64,000 nt of DNA from Erwinia tracheiphila (GCF_021365465.1 NZ_CP089932.1:3100001-3164000); one strand, 5' to 3'; counted from the stretch's first letter, positions 1 through 9,008 are shown. Made by a program: numbers and translations. The notes: generated from the letters alone by a model not told the origin.

Positions 1-940
1 GTTCAGAAATATCAATACCGCGAGCCGCAATGTCGGTGGCCACCAGCACGCGAATTTTACTATCTTTAAAATCACTCAGCGCACGGGTCCGCGCCCCCTG
101 GCTCTTATTGCCGTGGATTGCAGCGGCGGTGATACCGTCTTTATTCAGCTGTTCGGCCAGATGGTTGGCACCGTGCTTGGTGCGAGTAAATACCAGCACC
201 TGCTGCCAGTTATCCCTTCCGATCATTAGGGACAACAGTTCCCGCTTGCGTTTCTTATCAACAAAATGCACATGTTGCGTCACCTGCTCGGAAGCAGTGT
301 TGCGGCGGGCGACTTCCACCTGCTCAGGGTTATGCAGCAGTTTTTCCGCCAGTGTCTTAATCTCATCGGAAAAGGTGGCGGAGAACAGCAGGTTCTGACG
401 TTTTGCAGGCAGCTTTGCCAGCACACGACGGATATCGTGGATAAAACCCATATCCAGCATCCGGTCAGCTTCATCCAGCACCAGAATTTCGACTTTAGAA
501 AGATCCAGCGCGTTCTGGTGTTCCAGATCCAGCAGACGTCCGGGGGTGGCAATCAGTACATCCACACCGCCCCGCAGCTTCATCATTTGCGGATTAATGC
601 TGACGCCACCAAATACCACCAGCGAACGAAGGTTAAGGTATTTGCTGTAGTCCTGGACGTTTTCGCCAACCTGAGCCGCCAGCTCACGAGTGGGGGTAAG
701 GATGAGCGCCCGAACCGGGCGACGGCCTTTCTGATTGCTTTCCGTGCTGCTTAATCGCTGTAACAGCGGCAGGGTAAATCCGGCGGTTTTACCCGTGCCG
801 GTCTGGGCGCTGGCCATAAGGTCACGCCCCGCCAACACGACGGGGATAGCCTGGAGCTGAATGGGGGTCGGCTGGTTGTAGCCCTGTTCCGTAACAGCAC
901 GCAAAATATCGGCATTCAGGCCGAGAGAATCAAATGACAT
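1..940 (-). CDS. rhlE: ATP-dependent RNA helicase RhlE (N-terminal part, cut by window edge)
   Basis: DEAD-box RNA helicase, a cytoplasmic enzyme that remodels structured RNA and ribosome assembly intermediates. The frame opens with [10 protein letters not shown] at 940 and stays open to base 1, so about 313 residues of a protein usually near 450 are visible. The Walker A-like AQTGTGKT is near residue 45, the DEAD motif (LDEADRML) near residue 156, and the SAT motif (SATFSDEI) near residue 188. The second RecA-like domain begins before the edge and the basic tail is outside. The start agrees with other RhlE proteins. The gene is transcribed leftward and follows ybhQ in the same direction with about 300 bases between them. 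Confidence 0.93.
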   Translation of the reverse strand, partial: MSFDSLGLNADILRAVTEQGYNQPTPIQLQAIPVVLAGRDLMASAQTGTGKTAGFTLPLLQRLSSTESNQKGRRPVRALILTPTRELAAQVGENVQDYSKYLNLRSLVVFGGVSINPQMMKLRGGVDVLIATPGRLLDLEHQNALDLSKVEILVLDEADRMLDMGFIHDIRRVLAKLPAKRQNLLFSATFSDEIKTLAEKLLHNPEQVEVARRNTASEQVTQHVHFVDKKRKRELLSLMIGRDNWQQVLVFTRTKHGANHLAEQLNKDGITAAAIHGNKSQGARTRALSDFKDSKIRVLVATDIAARGIDISE

Positions 941-1247
941 AAAATTGACTGACTCCGGATCCGCCCTGACCGCCTGAGGCAGTGTAGTTTCCAGGGGGAT
1001 ATGTGACGCCAGGCACTGCCTGACGCTTGAAAGGGGGCACAAACTACTGTGCGTGAGTGGCGGATTGTATCAGAAATTTAAACAGTAAAGAGAGCATTTC
1101 TTTTGCAATGCGCTGAGATGAGAAAATAAGCTAAGTCCGCATGTCTGAAAGCACAGGCAGGGTTATGAATTCGCGCTTTGACTACACCCGGGTTATTGAA
1201 AGAAGAAATCAGAAAGACGGACCGCCATAAAGGTGGTCCGTGGTGCA
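941..1247. other. Intergenic region rhlE-ybhQ
   Basis: About 307 bases with no credible gene. It should hold the rhlE promoter and leader. A near-perfect inverted repeat (CGCCAGGC/GCCTGACG) lies around 1009-1025, and the likely ybhQ terminator lies at 1218-1240. Confidence 0.5.
1218..1240 (-). terminator. Possible terminator of ybhQ
   Basis: Inverted repeat CGGACCGCC/GGTGGTCCG with a five-base loop, one G-U pair, directly downstream of the ybhQ stop. On the minus strand it is followed only by a short, interrupted T run, so it is a weak candidate. Confidence 0.4.
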
Positions 1248-1631
1248 TCAGCGCTGGCGAGAGCGAACCGTCTCTTTAGCCAGCAGCGAAACCACAGCGG
1301 GCCCGGTCAGCATCAGCACCCCTGCGATACCCAGCAGCAGGTTGTTGTGAATCACCCGGGAAAGCAGGTAAAGCACCAGCATGGCCGCCCCGAAATAGTA
1401 CGTGGTAGTCACGTCCTCGAGGAAGTCACCCGTCCGACGAAAGCCCGTCAGACGCTGGGTGAGTAACATAGCAGCAAACACACCTGCGTAAAGCGTCAGC
1501 AGGACTATACTGACATACAATAGCGCCAGGTGTTTCCATCCCAAGACCAGTGCAGCAATCAGCATCAGGTGTAGCATTATGTGTATCCAAGTTTGTCCTG
1601 TGACAATCTGAACACGATTAGACCATTTCAT
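1248..1631 (-). CDS. ybhQ: Inner membrane protein YbhQ
   Basis: Small inner membrane protein of unknown function, 127 residues (E. coli YbhQ is slightly longer). The N-terminus MKWSNRVQIVTG and the central stretch TTTYYFGAAMLVLYLLSRV match the YbhQ family. Hydrophobic segments lie at about residues 17-35, 38-57, 78-93 and 96-115, giving four probable membrane helices, followed by a short basic tail. The start is supported by AGGAG seven bases upstream. Its neighbour rhlE lies downstream in the same order as in E. coli. A stable hairpin sits just before the ribosome binding site. Confidence 0.85.
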   Translation of the reverse strand: MKWSNRVQIVTGQTWIHIMLHLMLIAALVLGWKHLALLYVSIVLLTLYAGVFAAMLLTQRLTGFRRTGDFLEDVTTTYYFGAAMLVLYLLSRVIHNNLLLGIAGVLMLTGPAVVSLLAKETVRSRQR

Positions 1632-1639
1632 TAGTTTCT

Positions 1640-1662
1640 CCTGGCAAACCCAACCGGGGTTT
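1640..1662 (-). promoter_or_regulatory. Hairpin directly upstream of the ybhQ ribosome binding site
   Basis: Nine-base arms GGCAAACCC and GGGTTTGCC around a five-base loop, ending one base before the AGGAG of ybhQ. Seen directly; a role in translation control is inference. Confidence 0.45.
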
Positions 1663-2322
1663 GCCCAGCTTTGTTAACGCAATTGGTGAAAACGAATTTC
1701 CTCAGATTAACGCAATTTTCGGATAATGCCGCAAAGTTCGCGGCTCGTCGCCACTGTTTTGTGACAAAGACTACACTTTATTCTTCACTTTTCGAAGAAG
1801 GAACCCGCACAGTATGCCACAAAAGTCGCAAGGATTTTCATTAATAGTCCTGACGTCCAGGCTTTAGTCTCTCCACTCGCCGTTTATCCTGCCTAAGCCA
1901 GCTGATGCAGGCGTACCGGGCGCAACCGCTGTCGCGGTCGGGGGAACGGGTCAAGGGTTTGCCTGCGGGCGGCAGGGGCGCTCAACAACTGGCAACGCAG
2001 CCCTGCATAAAAGAGCAGAATAAAGAGATATTCAGTCGTAGATCAGGGCGCCCGGTCCGTGCCTTCCTTGCCCGCCACCCCTGCTGCCAGCAGCCATCCG
2101 CCCCCCTTCCTCTGACGCGCTGGTAGCATCGGTTTGATCGTGCCGCTGGCAGTGGATACTCGCCTGTGAAAACGCTCTGACGTGACGGCAACCGGCAGTG
2201 ACAGCCGATGGTATGGCGCATACTCTGCTATATTGCTGGCGCGCTATATGTGCTTAGAAAGTCAGGCGAAAAAAATGAGAGGAAAAAATGTGCAACAGGA
2301 AGTCATAAAAAACGAATCAACC
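1663..2322. other. Intergenic region ybhQ-ybhL
   Basis: About 660 bases without a supportable gene; short open frames on both strands have no family resemblance and odd composition. In E. coli other ybh genes occupy the equivalent place, so this may be decayed sequence. AT-rich runs around 1680-1720 and 1765-1800 could hold the ybhQ promoter. Confidence 0.4.
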
Positions 2323-2350
2323 TTGCAGGGCAGCGACCGCCGCCCTGCAA
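2323..2350 (-). terminator. Likely terminator of ybhL
   Basis: Perfect nine-base arms TTGCAGGGC and GCCCTGCAA around a ten-base loop, seven bases after the ybhL stop; on the minus strand a T6 run follows about ten bases later. Confidence 0.5.
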
Positions 2351-2356
2351 ACACCG

Positions 2357-3067
2357 TCAGCGACGATTTCCGAAAATACGCAGCAGCATCAGGAACAGGT
2401 TAATGAAGTCCAGATAGAGAGTTAGCGCCCCCATGATGGAGTAACGACGCAGATTTTCTTTATCATTAACATTGATCCCTTCCCCAATATTCTTCAGCTT
2501 TTGGGTGTCCCAGGCGGTCAACCCCGCAAACACCAGCACACCAATATAGGTGACAGCCCACATCAACGGGGTGCTTTTCAGCCAGATATTGACCAGCGAG
2601 GCCAGCACAATACCGATCAGCACCATAAATAAAACACTGCCCATGCGGCTGAGGTCGCGTTTGGTGGTGTAGCCCCAAAAACTCATCACCCCAAACATGC
2701 CGCCGGTAACCACAAAGGTACTGGCTATGGAGGAGTCAGTATAAACAAGGAAGATGCTGGCGAGGGTTAATCCCGTTAACGCCGAGTACAGCATAAACAG
2801 GCCGGTCGCTAACGCGCCACTCAGCTTATGCACCATGCCGGAGAGCAAAAATACCAGCCCCAACTGAACAATAATCAGGCCGTAAAACGTAATGCGATTA
2901 GCGAAAACCAGCTCCATCACCGCAGGCGTGTTGGCCGCAAACCATGAAACAAACGCCGTCAGTAAAAGCCCGCAGGTCATCCAGCCGTACACCTGCGCCA
3001 TATAGGTTTGTAGCCCGGTACTGGCTGACGAAACCATAGAACCACCAGCACGTTGATATCTGTCCAT
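2357..3067 (-). CDS. ybhL: BAX inhibitor-1 family inner membrane protein YbhL
   Basis: Member of the BI-1/YccA (UPF0005, TMBIM) family of seven-helix inner membrane proteins; function in bacteria is poorly defined, and relatives conduct calcium or modulate stress responses. The 236 residues match E. coli YbhL along the whole length, including GLQTYMAQVYGWM, FMLYSALTGLTL, GYTTKRDLS, the conserved AVTYIGV...GLTAWDTQKLK, and the C-terminal LDFINLFLMLLRIFG. The Asp in TAWDTQKLK is part of the family's conserved acidic pore motif. AGGGGAG seven bases upstream supports the start at 3067. It lies next to the moa genes as in E. coli, but a yaiW-like gene intervenes here. Confidence 0.93.
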   Translation of the reverse strand: MDRYQRAGGSMVSSASTGLQTYMAQVYGWMTCGLLLTAFVSWFAANTPAVMELVFANRITFYGLIIVQLGLVFLLSGMVHKLSGALATGLFMLYSALTGLTLASIFLVYTDSSIASTFVVTGGMFGVMSFWGYTTKRDLSRMGSVLFMVLIGIVLASLVNIWLKSTPLMWAVTYIGVLVFAGLTAWDTQKLKNIGEGINVNDKENLRRYSIMGALTLYLDFINLFLMLLRIFGNRR

Positions 3068-3239
3068 GATGCTCCCCTTTTAAATGTTAACGAATGAAGA
3101 AACGGTAAACACTGAGTCTGGCACAGTCTGCCCGACTCAGGCCAGCTCCTTCACTTTTTTTTCGCCGGCCCCTAGCTCACGGAACAGCCAGCCCCCTGCA
3201 TCTCCACGCACAGGCAGACGTTACCCAGCGGGCCACCTT

Positions 3240-4352
3240 TCAGCCTGGGCTACGCTCCCGTCCTTCCCGCGCGAGGCAGCGTTGATAACGCCCGTCGACG
3301 CGCTGCGCAAACCAGGCAGTGGTGAGGTTGCGGGTGATTTTCGGGCTTTCAAGCCTGATTCCCGGCAGCATCTCCCGCGGCAAGGTTTTTCCTGCATCCT
3401 TATCTGCCAGCGCGAACACCTGCTGCCATAAAGCGGTTTTCTCAAATGCCAGCGTCTGGCTCTTTTCCAGCGCACGACGAATCTCCCTGTTGCTCATATC
3501 CAGACGTTTAGCCAGGGTGCGCACTGCCAGTTCAGTGGAACCTGCCGCATCGGTGTCGTACTGTATCAAATCACCATCAAGCGCCAGTTTAATACCGCTG
3601 AGACGGACAACCGCCGCCTGAAAGGCCGCATTACGGCTGGCATACCATCCCGCGTTGAAGTCAGCAAAGCGATAGAGAGGGCGGCTGTAATCTGCCGGAT
3701 AGCCGAGAAGATGCAGCGTGCCAAACCAGACGCCTCCACGGCGGCTGAATACTTCCCGCTGCAGCGTACCGTCCACAGGCCAGGGATAGCCGCTGGCATG
3801 CGCTTCGGCAAACGCTACGCTGACCTGCATCGGTCCTCCGGTATGGACCGGGTTAAGCCTGCCAAATAACCTCTGACCCAGCGGGACTATATTGATAAAA
3901 TCGTCGAAAATCGCACTCAGCTCTTTTTCATTTTTCACATGGTCAAGCCGTTCAGCATAGCTTTTGCCATCGGGGGAATTAATCATCAGCGCTGCGCGCA
4001 CCAGCATGGCCGGGATATGCAGCTTCGCCGCGCGTCTGTCAATTTCACCCCAGGCGATTTTTGGCAGACCGGGTACGCTGGCATCGGCGTTAAAACCCGA
4101 CTCCTGGTCAGCGACGGCAATCACCGCGCACAGATTACTGACGGAAGGATCGATACCCTGTCCGTTAAATGCCGCCAGAATATCATTGCTCCAGCCCTGG
4201 CGGTCGTTCACCTGCGGCGGCAGCAGCTGATTGATCTGTGCTTTGACCTCAGCCGGACGTTTTTGCGGTTTTTTATCGGCGGTTTTGCTACTGCATCCTG
4301 CCAGTACCAGCAGCGCCAGTAGCGCCAGGGGTTTTACGATGGCGTAATTCAT
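3240..4352 (-). CDS. yaiW: Outer membrane lipoprotein YaiW (DUF1615)
   Basis: YaiW-family lipoprotein. In E. coli YaiW is a surface-exposed outer membrane lipoprotein linked to uptake of proline-rich peptides. The N-terminus is a lipoprotein signal ending in LVLAGC, with the lipidated Cys near residue 19. Family signatures include CAVIAVADQESGF, GLPKIAWGEIDRRA, NPVHTGGPMQVSVAFAEAH, YRFADFNAGWYASRNAAFQ and LESPKITRNLTTAWFA. The start at 4352 (MNYAIV) is chosen over a GTG five codons upstream because AAGGA sits seven bases before it. Length 370 residues is near the E. coli protein. In E. coli yaiW is elsewhere on the chromosome, so its place between moaE and ybhL is a local rearrangement. Confidence 0.88.
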   Translation of the reverse strand: MNYAIVKPLALLALLVLAGCSSKTADKKPQKRPAEVKAQINQLLPPQVNDRQGWSNDILAAFNGQGIDPSVSNLCAVIAVADQESGFNADASVPGLPKIAWGEIDRRAAKLHIPAMLVRAALMINSPDGKSYAERLDHVKNEKELSAIFDDFINIVPLGQRLFGRLNPVHTGGPMQVSVAFAEAHASGYPWPVDGTLQREVFSRRGGVWFGTLHLLGYPADYSRPLYRFADFNAGWYASRNAAFQAAVVRLSGIKLALDGDLIQYDTDAAGSTELAVRTLAKRLDMSNREIRRALEKSQTLAFEKTALWQQVFALADKDAGKTLPREMLPGIRLESPKITRNLTTAWFAQRVDGRYQRCLAREGRERSPG

Positions 4353-4628
4353 TATTTTCCTTATCACCGTCTGCAGCAGCAGACTGTTTTATTACCTGCA
4401 TAACACGGCCACCCAATGCTGACCTGTTGAAACAGCCCACAGACAATGACGGTTTCTCATGCCTCAGGCACAGGGTAAAAATCAATACCGGGAAGGTTTG
4501 CCTTCTGGCTTTTTCATCGCGTGTAGTGGTTAACGAAGATACCCGCACCCTTCCTGTCGGGCCAGCCCGGTATGCCGAACGCCTTCCGTCGCCAGGACAA
4601 CAGTCATCAGCGGCACAGGGCCAGGCCG

Positions 4629-5081
4629 CTATTTCCAGCGTGCGGCGGCCTGCTGGTCGCTCTCGCGGGAAGCCAGCCAGCGTTCACCTTCTGTCGTGAC
4701 TTCACGTTTCCAGAAAGGCGCCCGCGTTTTCAGTTGATCCATCAGAAATTCGGCCACGGCGAAGGCAACGGCCCGGTGCGCGCTGCTAACGCCAACCAGC
4801 ACAATGGCCTCGCCTGGCAACATCTCCCCGGTGCGGTGGATCACGATAATGCGCCCAGGCGACCAGCGATGACGGGCCTCACCGACGATATCTGCCAGCA
4901 CTTTTTCCGTCATCCCCGGGTAGTGTTCCAGCGTCAGCACAGCAACAGGATCGTCAAGGTTGTGGTTACGCACTTTGCCGGTAAAGGTCACTACCGCCCC
5001 GTCTTTATCATCAGCTGAAAGCCAACCACAGGCTTCATCCATTGCAAAAGGCGCGGGGCCGACAACGATTCGTGTTTCCAA
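4629..5081 (-). CDS. moaE: Molybdopterin synthase catalytic subunit MoaE
   Basis: Large subunit of molybdopterin synthase, which moves sulfur from the MoaD thiocarboxylate onto cyclic pyranopterin monophosphate in the cytoplasm. The protein has 150 residues, the same as E. coli MoaE. It shows TFTGKVRNHN, LEHYPGMTEK, VIHRTGEMLPGE, SSAHR and KTRAPFWKRE with the active-site lysine. The start is a TTG at 5081: AGGAGG lies five bases upstream and the next residues (ETRIVVGP) match the family N-terminus. The upstream ATG at 5114 would add 11 residues encoded inside moaD. The gene follows moaD by one base, and its ribosome binding site lies within the last moaD codons, so translation is probably coupled. 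Confidence 0.93.
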   Translation of the reverse strand: METRIVVGPAPFAMDEACGWLSADDKDGAVVTFTGKVRNHNLDDPVAVLTLEHYPGMTEKVLADIVGEARHRWSPGRIIVIHRTGEMLPGEAIVLVGVSSAHRAVAFAVAEFLMDQLKTRAPFWKREVTTEGERWLASRESDQQAAARWK

Positions 5082-5082
5082 C

Positions 5083-5328
5083 TTAACCTCCTGTAACCGG
5101 GGGAAAGAAGGCAACTTCGTCCCCGGGTGAAAGCGGATGCTTTGCTGAAACCAGCGTTTGATTCACCGCCGTCAGCACCCTGCCCGGCTCCAGTGCCAGC
5201 GCCCAGCGTTCACCTTTTGCTGCCAGTGCGCAACGCAGCGCTTCCACCGTCGCGTACTCCGCCGCTACGGTAAGGCTGGCGGTGTTGGTCAGCTCGCGCA
5301 CCTGTGCAAAAAACAGGACGTTAATCAT
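5083..5328 (-). CDS. moaD: Molybdopterin synthase sulfur carrier subunit MoaD
   Basis: Ubiquitin-like small subunit of molybdopterin synthase. Its C-terminal glycine is adenylated by MoeB, thiocarboxylated, and then donates sulfur in the MoaE active site. The 81 residues starting [13 protein letters not shown] match E. coli MoaD in length and end in the required Gly-Gly (FFPPVTGG). The start at 5328 is preferred to upstream ATGs because it fits the family; it overlaps the moaC stop by eight bases, typical of this operon. Confidence 0.95.
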   Translation of the reverse strand: MINVLFFAQVRELTNTASLTVAAEYATVEALRCALAAKGERWALALEPGRVLTAVNQTLVSAKHPLSPGDEVAFFPPVTGG

Positions 5329-5806
5329 GGCACTTCGCCTGATAATCACCTGATTTTCCACCAAGCTTACTCAACAGGCGGCAGGATTCGATGCTGATAT
5401 CTTTTTGTGCCGCTTTGCACATATCGTAGATGGTCAGTGCTGCCACCGACGCCGCCGTTAACGCCTCCATTTCCACGCCGGTTTTACCGGTCAGACGACA
5501 GAGGGATTCAATTCGTACCCGACTGTTTGCCGTATCGGCCTGTAACGACACCTCGACTTTGCTTAACAGTAGAGGGTGACACAGTGGGATCAGTTCCCAG
5601 GTGCGCTTTGCCGCCTGGATACCCGCGATGCGCGCCGTGGCGAACACATCGCCTTTGTGATGGCGACCTTCAACAATCATGCTGAGGGTTTCAGGATTCA
5701 TCAGCACAAAAGCTTCCGCTCTGGCCTCCCGTGCGGTGTCATTTTTTGCTGAAACGTCCACCATATGAGCTTCTCCGGCGGCGTTGAGGTGGGTAAGTTG
5801 CGACAT
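5321..5806 (-). CDS. moaC: Cyclic pyranopterin monophosphate synthase MoaC
   Basis: Second enzyme of molybdenum cofactor synthesis; it converts the MoaA product 3',8-cyclo-GTP to cyclic pyranopterin monophosphate. At 161 residues it has the E. coli length and shows the family blocks [62 protein letters not shown] and the C-terminal [10 protein letters not shown]. These include the His/Glu/Asp/Lys residues of the active site. It overlaps moaD by eight bases and follows moaB by three bases. Confidence 0.95.
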   Translation of the reverse strand: MSQLTHLNAAGEAHMVDVSAKNDTAREARAEAFVLMNPETLSMIVEGRHHKGDVFATARIAGIQAAKRTWELIPLCHPLLLSKVEVSLQADTANSRVRIESLCRLTGKTGVEMEALTAASVAALTIYDMCKAAQKDISIESCRLLSKLGGKSGDYQAKCHD

Positions 5807-5809
5807 GGT

Positions 5810-6325
5810 TCAGGGCTTCTTCAGGTGAGAAACGAAGTTACAGGGGCGCGTGCGGGCATCCAGCTGTTCACGAATAATGCTTTCCCAGGCGCTCTGGCAA
5901 GCACCCGTAGAACCGGGAATCGCACAAATCAGCGTCTGATTAGCGATTCCCGCTACCGCCCGCGACTGCAGGGTGGCCGTGGCGATTTCCTCATAGGAGA
6001 TCATCCGAAAAAGTTCGCCAAATCCATCTATTTCCCGGTCAAACAGCGGTAGCAGCGCTTCCGGTGTGCTGTTTTTGGGGTAAAAGCCAGTTCCGCCGTT
6101 CACAATAACAACCTGTATCCGATCACTGGCAATCCAGCCTGATACTCGTGCGCGAATTTGATAGCGGTTATCCGCCACCCGCGCCCGATCAGCAAGCGCA
6201 TGTCCTTCCTCGAGGAGCGCCCTCTGCAACCAGTCGCCAGAGGTATCCTCTGGGAGATCGCTGCTGTCCGATACGGTCAGCAGCGCGATATGAAGCGGCA
6301 TAAATTCAGCCGTGGATTTTGCCAT
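5810..6325 (-). CDS. moaB: Molybdenum cofactor biosynthesis protein MoaB
   Basis: MoaB/MogA-fold protein, about 171 residues. In enterobacteria its step is largely covered by MogA, which adenylates molybdopterin. Visible are the MPT-binding blocks LTVSDSSDLPEDTSGDWL, VIVNGGTGFYPKNSTPEAL, ISYEEIATATLQSRAVAG and IPGSTGACQSAWE, and the ending ARTRPCNFVSHLKK matches E. coli MoaB. Two adjacent ATG codons (6328, 6325) are possible starts; the second gives the family-like MAKSTAEF. In the same operon as moaA, 17 bases downstream of it. Confidence 0.92.
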   Translation of the reverse strand: MAKSTAEFMPLHIALLTVSDSSDLPEDTSGDWLQRALLEEGHALADRARVADNRYQIRARVSGWIASDRIQVVIVNGGTGFYPKNSTPEALLPLFDREIDGFGELFRMISYEEIATATLQSRAVAGIANQTLICAIPGSTGACQSAWESIIREQLDARTRPCNFVSHLKKP

Positions 6326-6342
6326 CATTGACGTCCTTAAGA

Positions 6343-7329
6343 TTAACCACCGATACTGGAGAAATTCTGAGTGATGCCGGTATTGCCCTGATGCAAAAAA
6401 TGCGTCTGCTTTTTACCCAGCAGTGCCGCAGTGATGCGCGTCTGCAGCGCGTTAAGCTGGTGGTCACCGACCAGTAAATCACGCAAGGGTATGCCTCCCT
6501 CACCGAACAGACAGAGATGCAGTTTTCCCGTTGCCGAGACGCGAAGGCGGTTACAGCTGGCACAAAAATCTTTTTCATAAGGCATGATTAGCCCCACCTC
6601 ACCTTGGTAGTCCGCATGGCGAAACACCTGAGCCGGGCCATCGCTGCGGCCGCGAGGCTGGCAAACCCAGCCCTCGGACAACAGCTCGTCACGGATAACC
6701 GCTCCGGCAATGTGCTGCTGGCGAAACAGTTCCCCACCGTCACCCGTTTCCATCAGTTCAATAAAGCGCAGCTGGATGGGGCGATGGCGGATCCATTCCA
6801 GAAAGGTATGCAGGCTGTGGCGGTTGATATGTCTCATCAACACCATGTTCACTTTCACTTTACTGAATCCGGCGGCAAAAGCCGCGTCAATGCCGTTCAT
6901 TACCTGATGAAATTTGTTCTGCCCGGTGATGGCGTGAAACTGCCTGGCATCCAGACTGTCAATGCTGACGTTGAGCGAGGTCAGTCCCGCCTTACGCCAC
7001 GCCGCCACGTCACGCGCCAGTCGGTATCCGTTGGTGGTGACCGCCAGCTGATGAATACCAGCATGTTCACGTACCGCGGCGATGATGTCGGTAAAGTCAC
7101 GGCGCATGGTCGGCTCACCACCGGTAAGGCGGACTTTTTCCGTGCCCGCCGTGGCAAAGGCCCGGGTCACGCGTGCGATCTCATCCACAGAGAGAAAACC
7201 CTCACCGACTTTGCCATGGGGTTTGTAGCCCTCGGGCAGGCAGTAATTGCAACGAAAATTGCACACGTCGGTAATGGATAAACGAAGGTAATAAAACCTG
7301 CGCGCGAAGTTATCAGTAAATTGTTGCAC
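6343..7329 (-). CDS. moaA: GTP 3',8-cyclase MoaA (radical SAM)
   Basis: First enzyme of molybdenum cofactor synthesis, rearranging GTP to 3',8-cyclo-GTP with S-adenosylmethionine radical chemistry. The N-terminal radical SAM cluster motif CNFRCNYC has Cys 23, 27 and 30. GGEP of the SAM site follows at about residue 70. The second cluster is formed by the C-terminal CASCNRLR and a Cys further on (HLCLFGEGG). The protein ends in the conserved Gly-Gly (SSIGG). Its 328 residues match the usual length. It heads the moaABCDE operon, divergent from ybhK. Confidence 0.96.
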   Translation of the reverse strand: MQQFTDNFARRFYYLRLSITDVCNFRCNYCLPEGYKPHGKVGEGFLSVDEIARVTRAFATAGTEKVRLTGGEPTMRRDFTDIIAAVREHAGIHQLAVTTNGYRLARDVAAWRKAGLTSLNVSIDSLDARQFHAITGQNKFHQVMNGIDAAFAAGFSKVKVNMVLMRHINRHSLHTFLEWIRHRPIQLRFIELMETGDGGELFRQQHIAGAVIRDELLSEGWVCQPRGRSDGPAQVFRHADYQGEVGLIMPYEKDFCASCNRLRVSATGKLHLCLFGEGGIPLRDLLVGDHQLNALQTRITAALLGKKQTHFLHQGNTGITQNFSSIGG

Positions 7330-7621
7330 CAGGACACCTTTCCAGAAACGGACGATGCGCTATAGCGTTGTGCATCTTCATGTTGCGGTCACCTCATCCG
7401 GGCATTACGCCGGATATGGCGGCTACGTTTGCTCTGCCACATGTCGGTCAGCTCGGGTAGCGAGATAATACCGCTATTGAGCAGGCCTGACCAGTTCACA
7501 CCAGCACCACACATTTTGATATTTATCTTTTTTTCATCCACACCCTGCGGCAAGTCAGCGTAGAATACACAAATGCAGCCAGACCATTTCCCGTCATGCC
7601 CTAACATTTGGATATAAACTT
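7330..7621. promoter_or_regulatory. Divergent leader region moaA/ybhK
   Basis: About 292 bases between moaA and ybhK holding both promoters. On the moaA side, two inverted repeats occur: GATGC/GCATC around 7353-7378 and a REP-like ATCCGG/CCGGAT around 7393-7415. In E. coli this leader carries the molybdenum cofactor riboswitch. I could not confirm its full fold here, only the long structured leader in the right place. Confidence 0.4.
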
Positions 7622-8530
7622 ATGCGCAACCGTTCGTTAGCCGATCTTGATCGCGTCGTCGCTCTGGGTGGTGGTCACGGCCTGGGCCGCATCATGTCCG
7701 CCCTTTCTTCATTAGGCTCGCGCCTTACCGGTATTGTGACCACCACCGATAATGGCGGTTCTACCGGACGTATTCGTCGCTCCGAAGGCGGCATTGCCTG
7801 GGGCGATATGCGCAACTGTCTGAACCAGTTGATTACTGAACCCGGCGTGGCTTCCGCCATGTTCGAATACCGCTTTTCCGGCAATGGCGAACTCGCCGGA
7901 CATAACCTGGGTAATTTGATGCTAAAAGCGCTGGATCATCTCAGCGTGCGGCCGCTGGAAGCCATTAATCTGATCCGTAATCTGTTAAAGGTAGACGCTT
8001 TTCTGATACCCATGTCCGAACAGCCTGTTGATCTGATGGCAGTCGATACACTGGGCAATCAGATTTATGGAGAAACCGCCATCGATCAGCTGCAGTTGCC
8101 GCCACTGGAAATGATGCTGTCGCCGATGGTCAATGCCACGCGTGAAGCGATTGAGGCCATCGGCGAAGCAGATTTGATCCTGATTGGGCCAGGGAGCTTT
8201 TATACCAGCCTGATACCGATACTGCTTATACCCGAAATGACTCAGGCGCTGCGCCGGACCCCGGCCACCATGATCTTTATCGGTAACCTGGGAAAAGAAT
8301 TGAGCCCCGCAGCGGCACAGCTTACGCTGGCTGACAAACTGATTATGATGGAAAAATACATCGGCAAGAAAGTGATTGACGCGGTGGTGGTCAGCCCATT
8401 TATGGATACGCTTAATGTGACTGATCGGCTGATTGTTCAGGAACCGCTTCAGGCTGCGGATATTCAGTATCGCCACGACCGTCAACTCCTGCACGTTGCG
8501 CTGGAACATGCGATTCAGTTATTGGGCTGA
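7622..8530 (+). CDS. ybhK: YvcK/CofD-family protein YbhK
   Basis: Member of the YvcK family (CofD-like fold) that binds nucleotide sugars in Gram-positive relatives and affects central carbon metabolism and cell shape; the enterobacterial role is not settled. The protein has 302 residues, identical in length to E. coli YbhK. The glycine-rich [11 protein letters not shown] is at residues 13-23, followed by [45 protein letters not shown] and YRHDRQLLH blocks. It is divergent from moaA and convergent with uvrB, as in E. coli. No clear terminator was seen after the stop. Confidence 0.93.
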   Translation: MRNRSLADLDRVVALGGGHGLGRIMSALSSLGSRLTGIVTTTDNGGSTGRIRRSEGGIAWGDMRNCLNQLITEPGVASAMFEYRFSGNGELAGHNLGNLMLKALDHLSVRPLEAINLIRNLLKVDAFLIPMSEQPVDLMAVDTLGNQIYGETAIDQLQLPPLEMMLSPMVNATREAIEAIGEADLILIGPGSFYTSLIPILLIPEMTQALRRTPATMIFIGNLGKELSPAAAQLTLADKLIMMEKYIGKKVIDAVVVSPFMDTLNVTDRLIVQEPLQAADIQYRHDRQLLHVALEHAIQLLG

Positions 8531-8707
8531 GGAATAATGCACGGTCAGGGCTTTTCGTGATGGCATCAGGCGAGCGACTTTATCTGTTCGCTAAGGGGCT
8601 GGCATACCGGACGATGCGCAATTATCCTGCTTCGCTTCGGCTCTCAGCCAATATCATCATGACGTGATAAACAGGTTCGCAGAAAGCCTCACGCACCGGG
8701 TCCCCCA
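8531..8707. other. Intergenic region after ybhK
   Basis: Nothing recognised apart from short GC-rich inverted repeats around 8625-8645. Confidence 0.35.
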
Positions 8708-8818
8708 TCACATTCTGCTCTGATGCTCAATCAGTGCAAAAAACACATCGCGCAGCACGTCGCGGGCAGCGCGGTTTTCGGGGCTGCCTGACTCTCGCCA
8801 CAAATCGTATTGAACCAT
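8708..8818 (-). CDS. Unrecognised small coding-like frame
   Basis: A short frame from ATG at 8818 to TGA at 8708 encodes 36 residues (MVQYDLWRESGSPENRAARD, then VLRDVFFALIEHQSRM). The reading is well composed for a real protein: balanced charge, no runs, and it remains open upstream for another 17 codons to a TAA near 8870. No good ribosome binding site precedes the ATG. It lies just downstream of the uvrB terminator on the same strand. I do not recognise it. It may be a small protein, or the surviving end of a lost gene. Another frame over the same bases (74 codons) has an Arg/Cys-rich composition typical of a shadow. Confidence 0.3.
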   Translation of the reverse strand: MVQYDLWRESGSPENRAARDVLRDVFFALIEHQSRM

Positions 8819-8880
8819 CGCGGATACGGGTACTTCCGTTACACATTTCCCCGTAAACGAAATGCAGTACCATTACCATG

Positions 8881-8912
8881 CCGAAATAAAAAAACCTGCA
8901 CAGCGGCAGGCT
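8881..8912 (-). terminator. Terminator of uvrB
   Basis: On the minus strand the inverted repeat CCTGC/GCAGG with a short loop is followed by T7, about 100 bases after the uvrB stop. It has the classic hairpin plus T-run form. Confidence 0.7.
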
Positions 8913-9008
8913 TTTACGGGATAGATTCCGGGACTGGATAACAGTATGCATAAAGTATTCTGGCTAAAGGTTCGTGCTGTTAACGCAGGCGTGACACTAT
9001 CGCAGCGT

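Noticed and set aside
1982..2221. A 79-codon minus-strand frame between ybhQ and ybhL
   Set aside because: Arg/Cys-rich composition typical of a shadow frame and no start signal.
7389..7607. A 72-codon minus-strand frame in the moaA leader
   Set aside because: It covers the structured leader, has no ribosome binding site and an unlikely composition; a regulatory leader fits better.
8727..8951. A 74-codon minus-strand frame downstream of uvrB
   Set aside because: Runs through the uvrB terminator and ends in an Arg/Cys/Pro-rich segment; the alternative frame ending at 8708 looks more like coding sequence.
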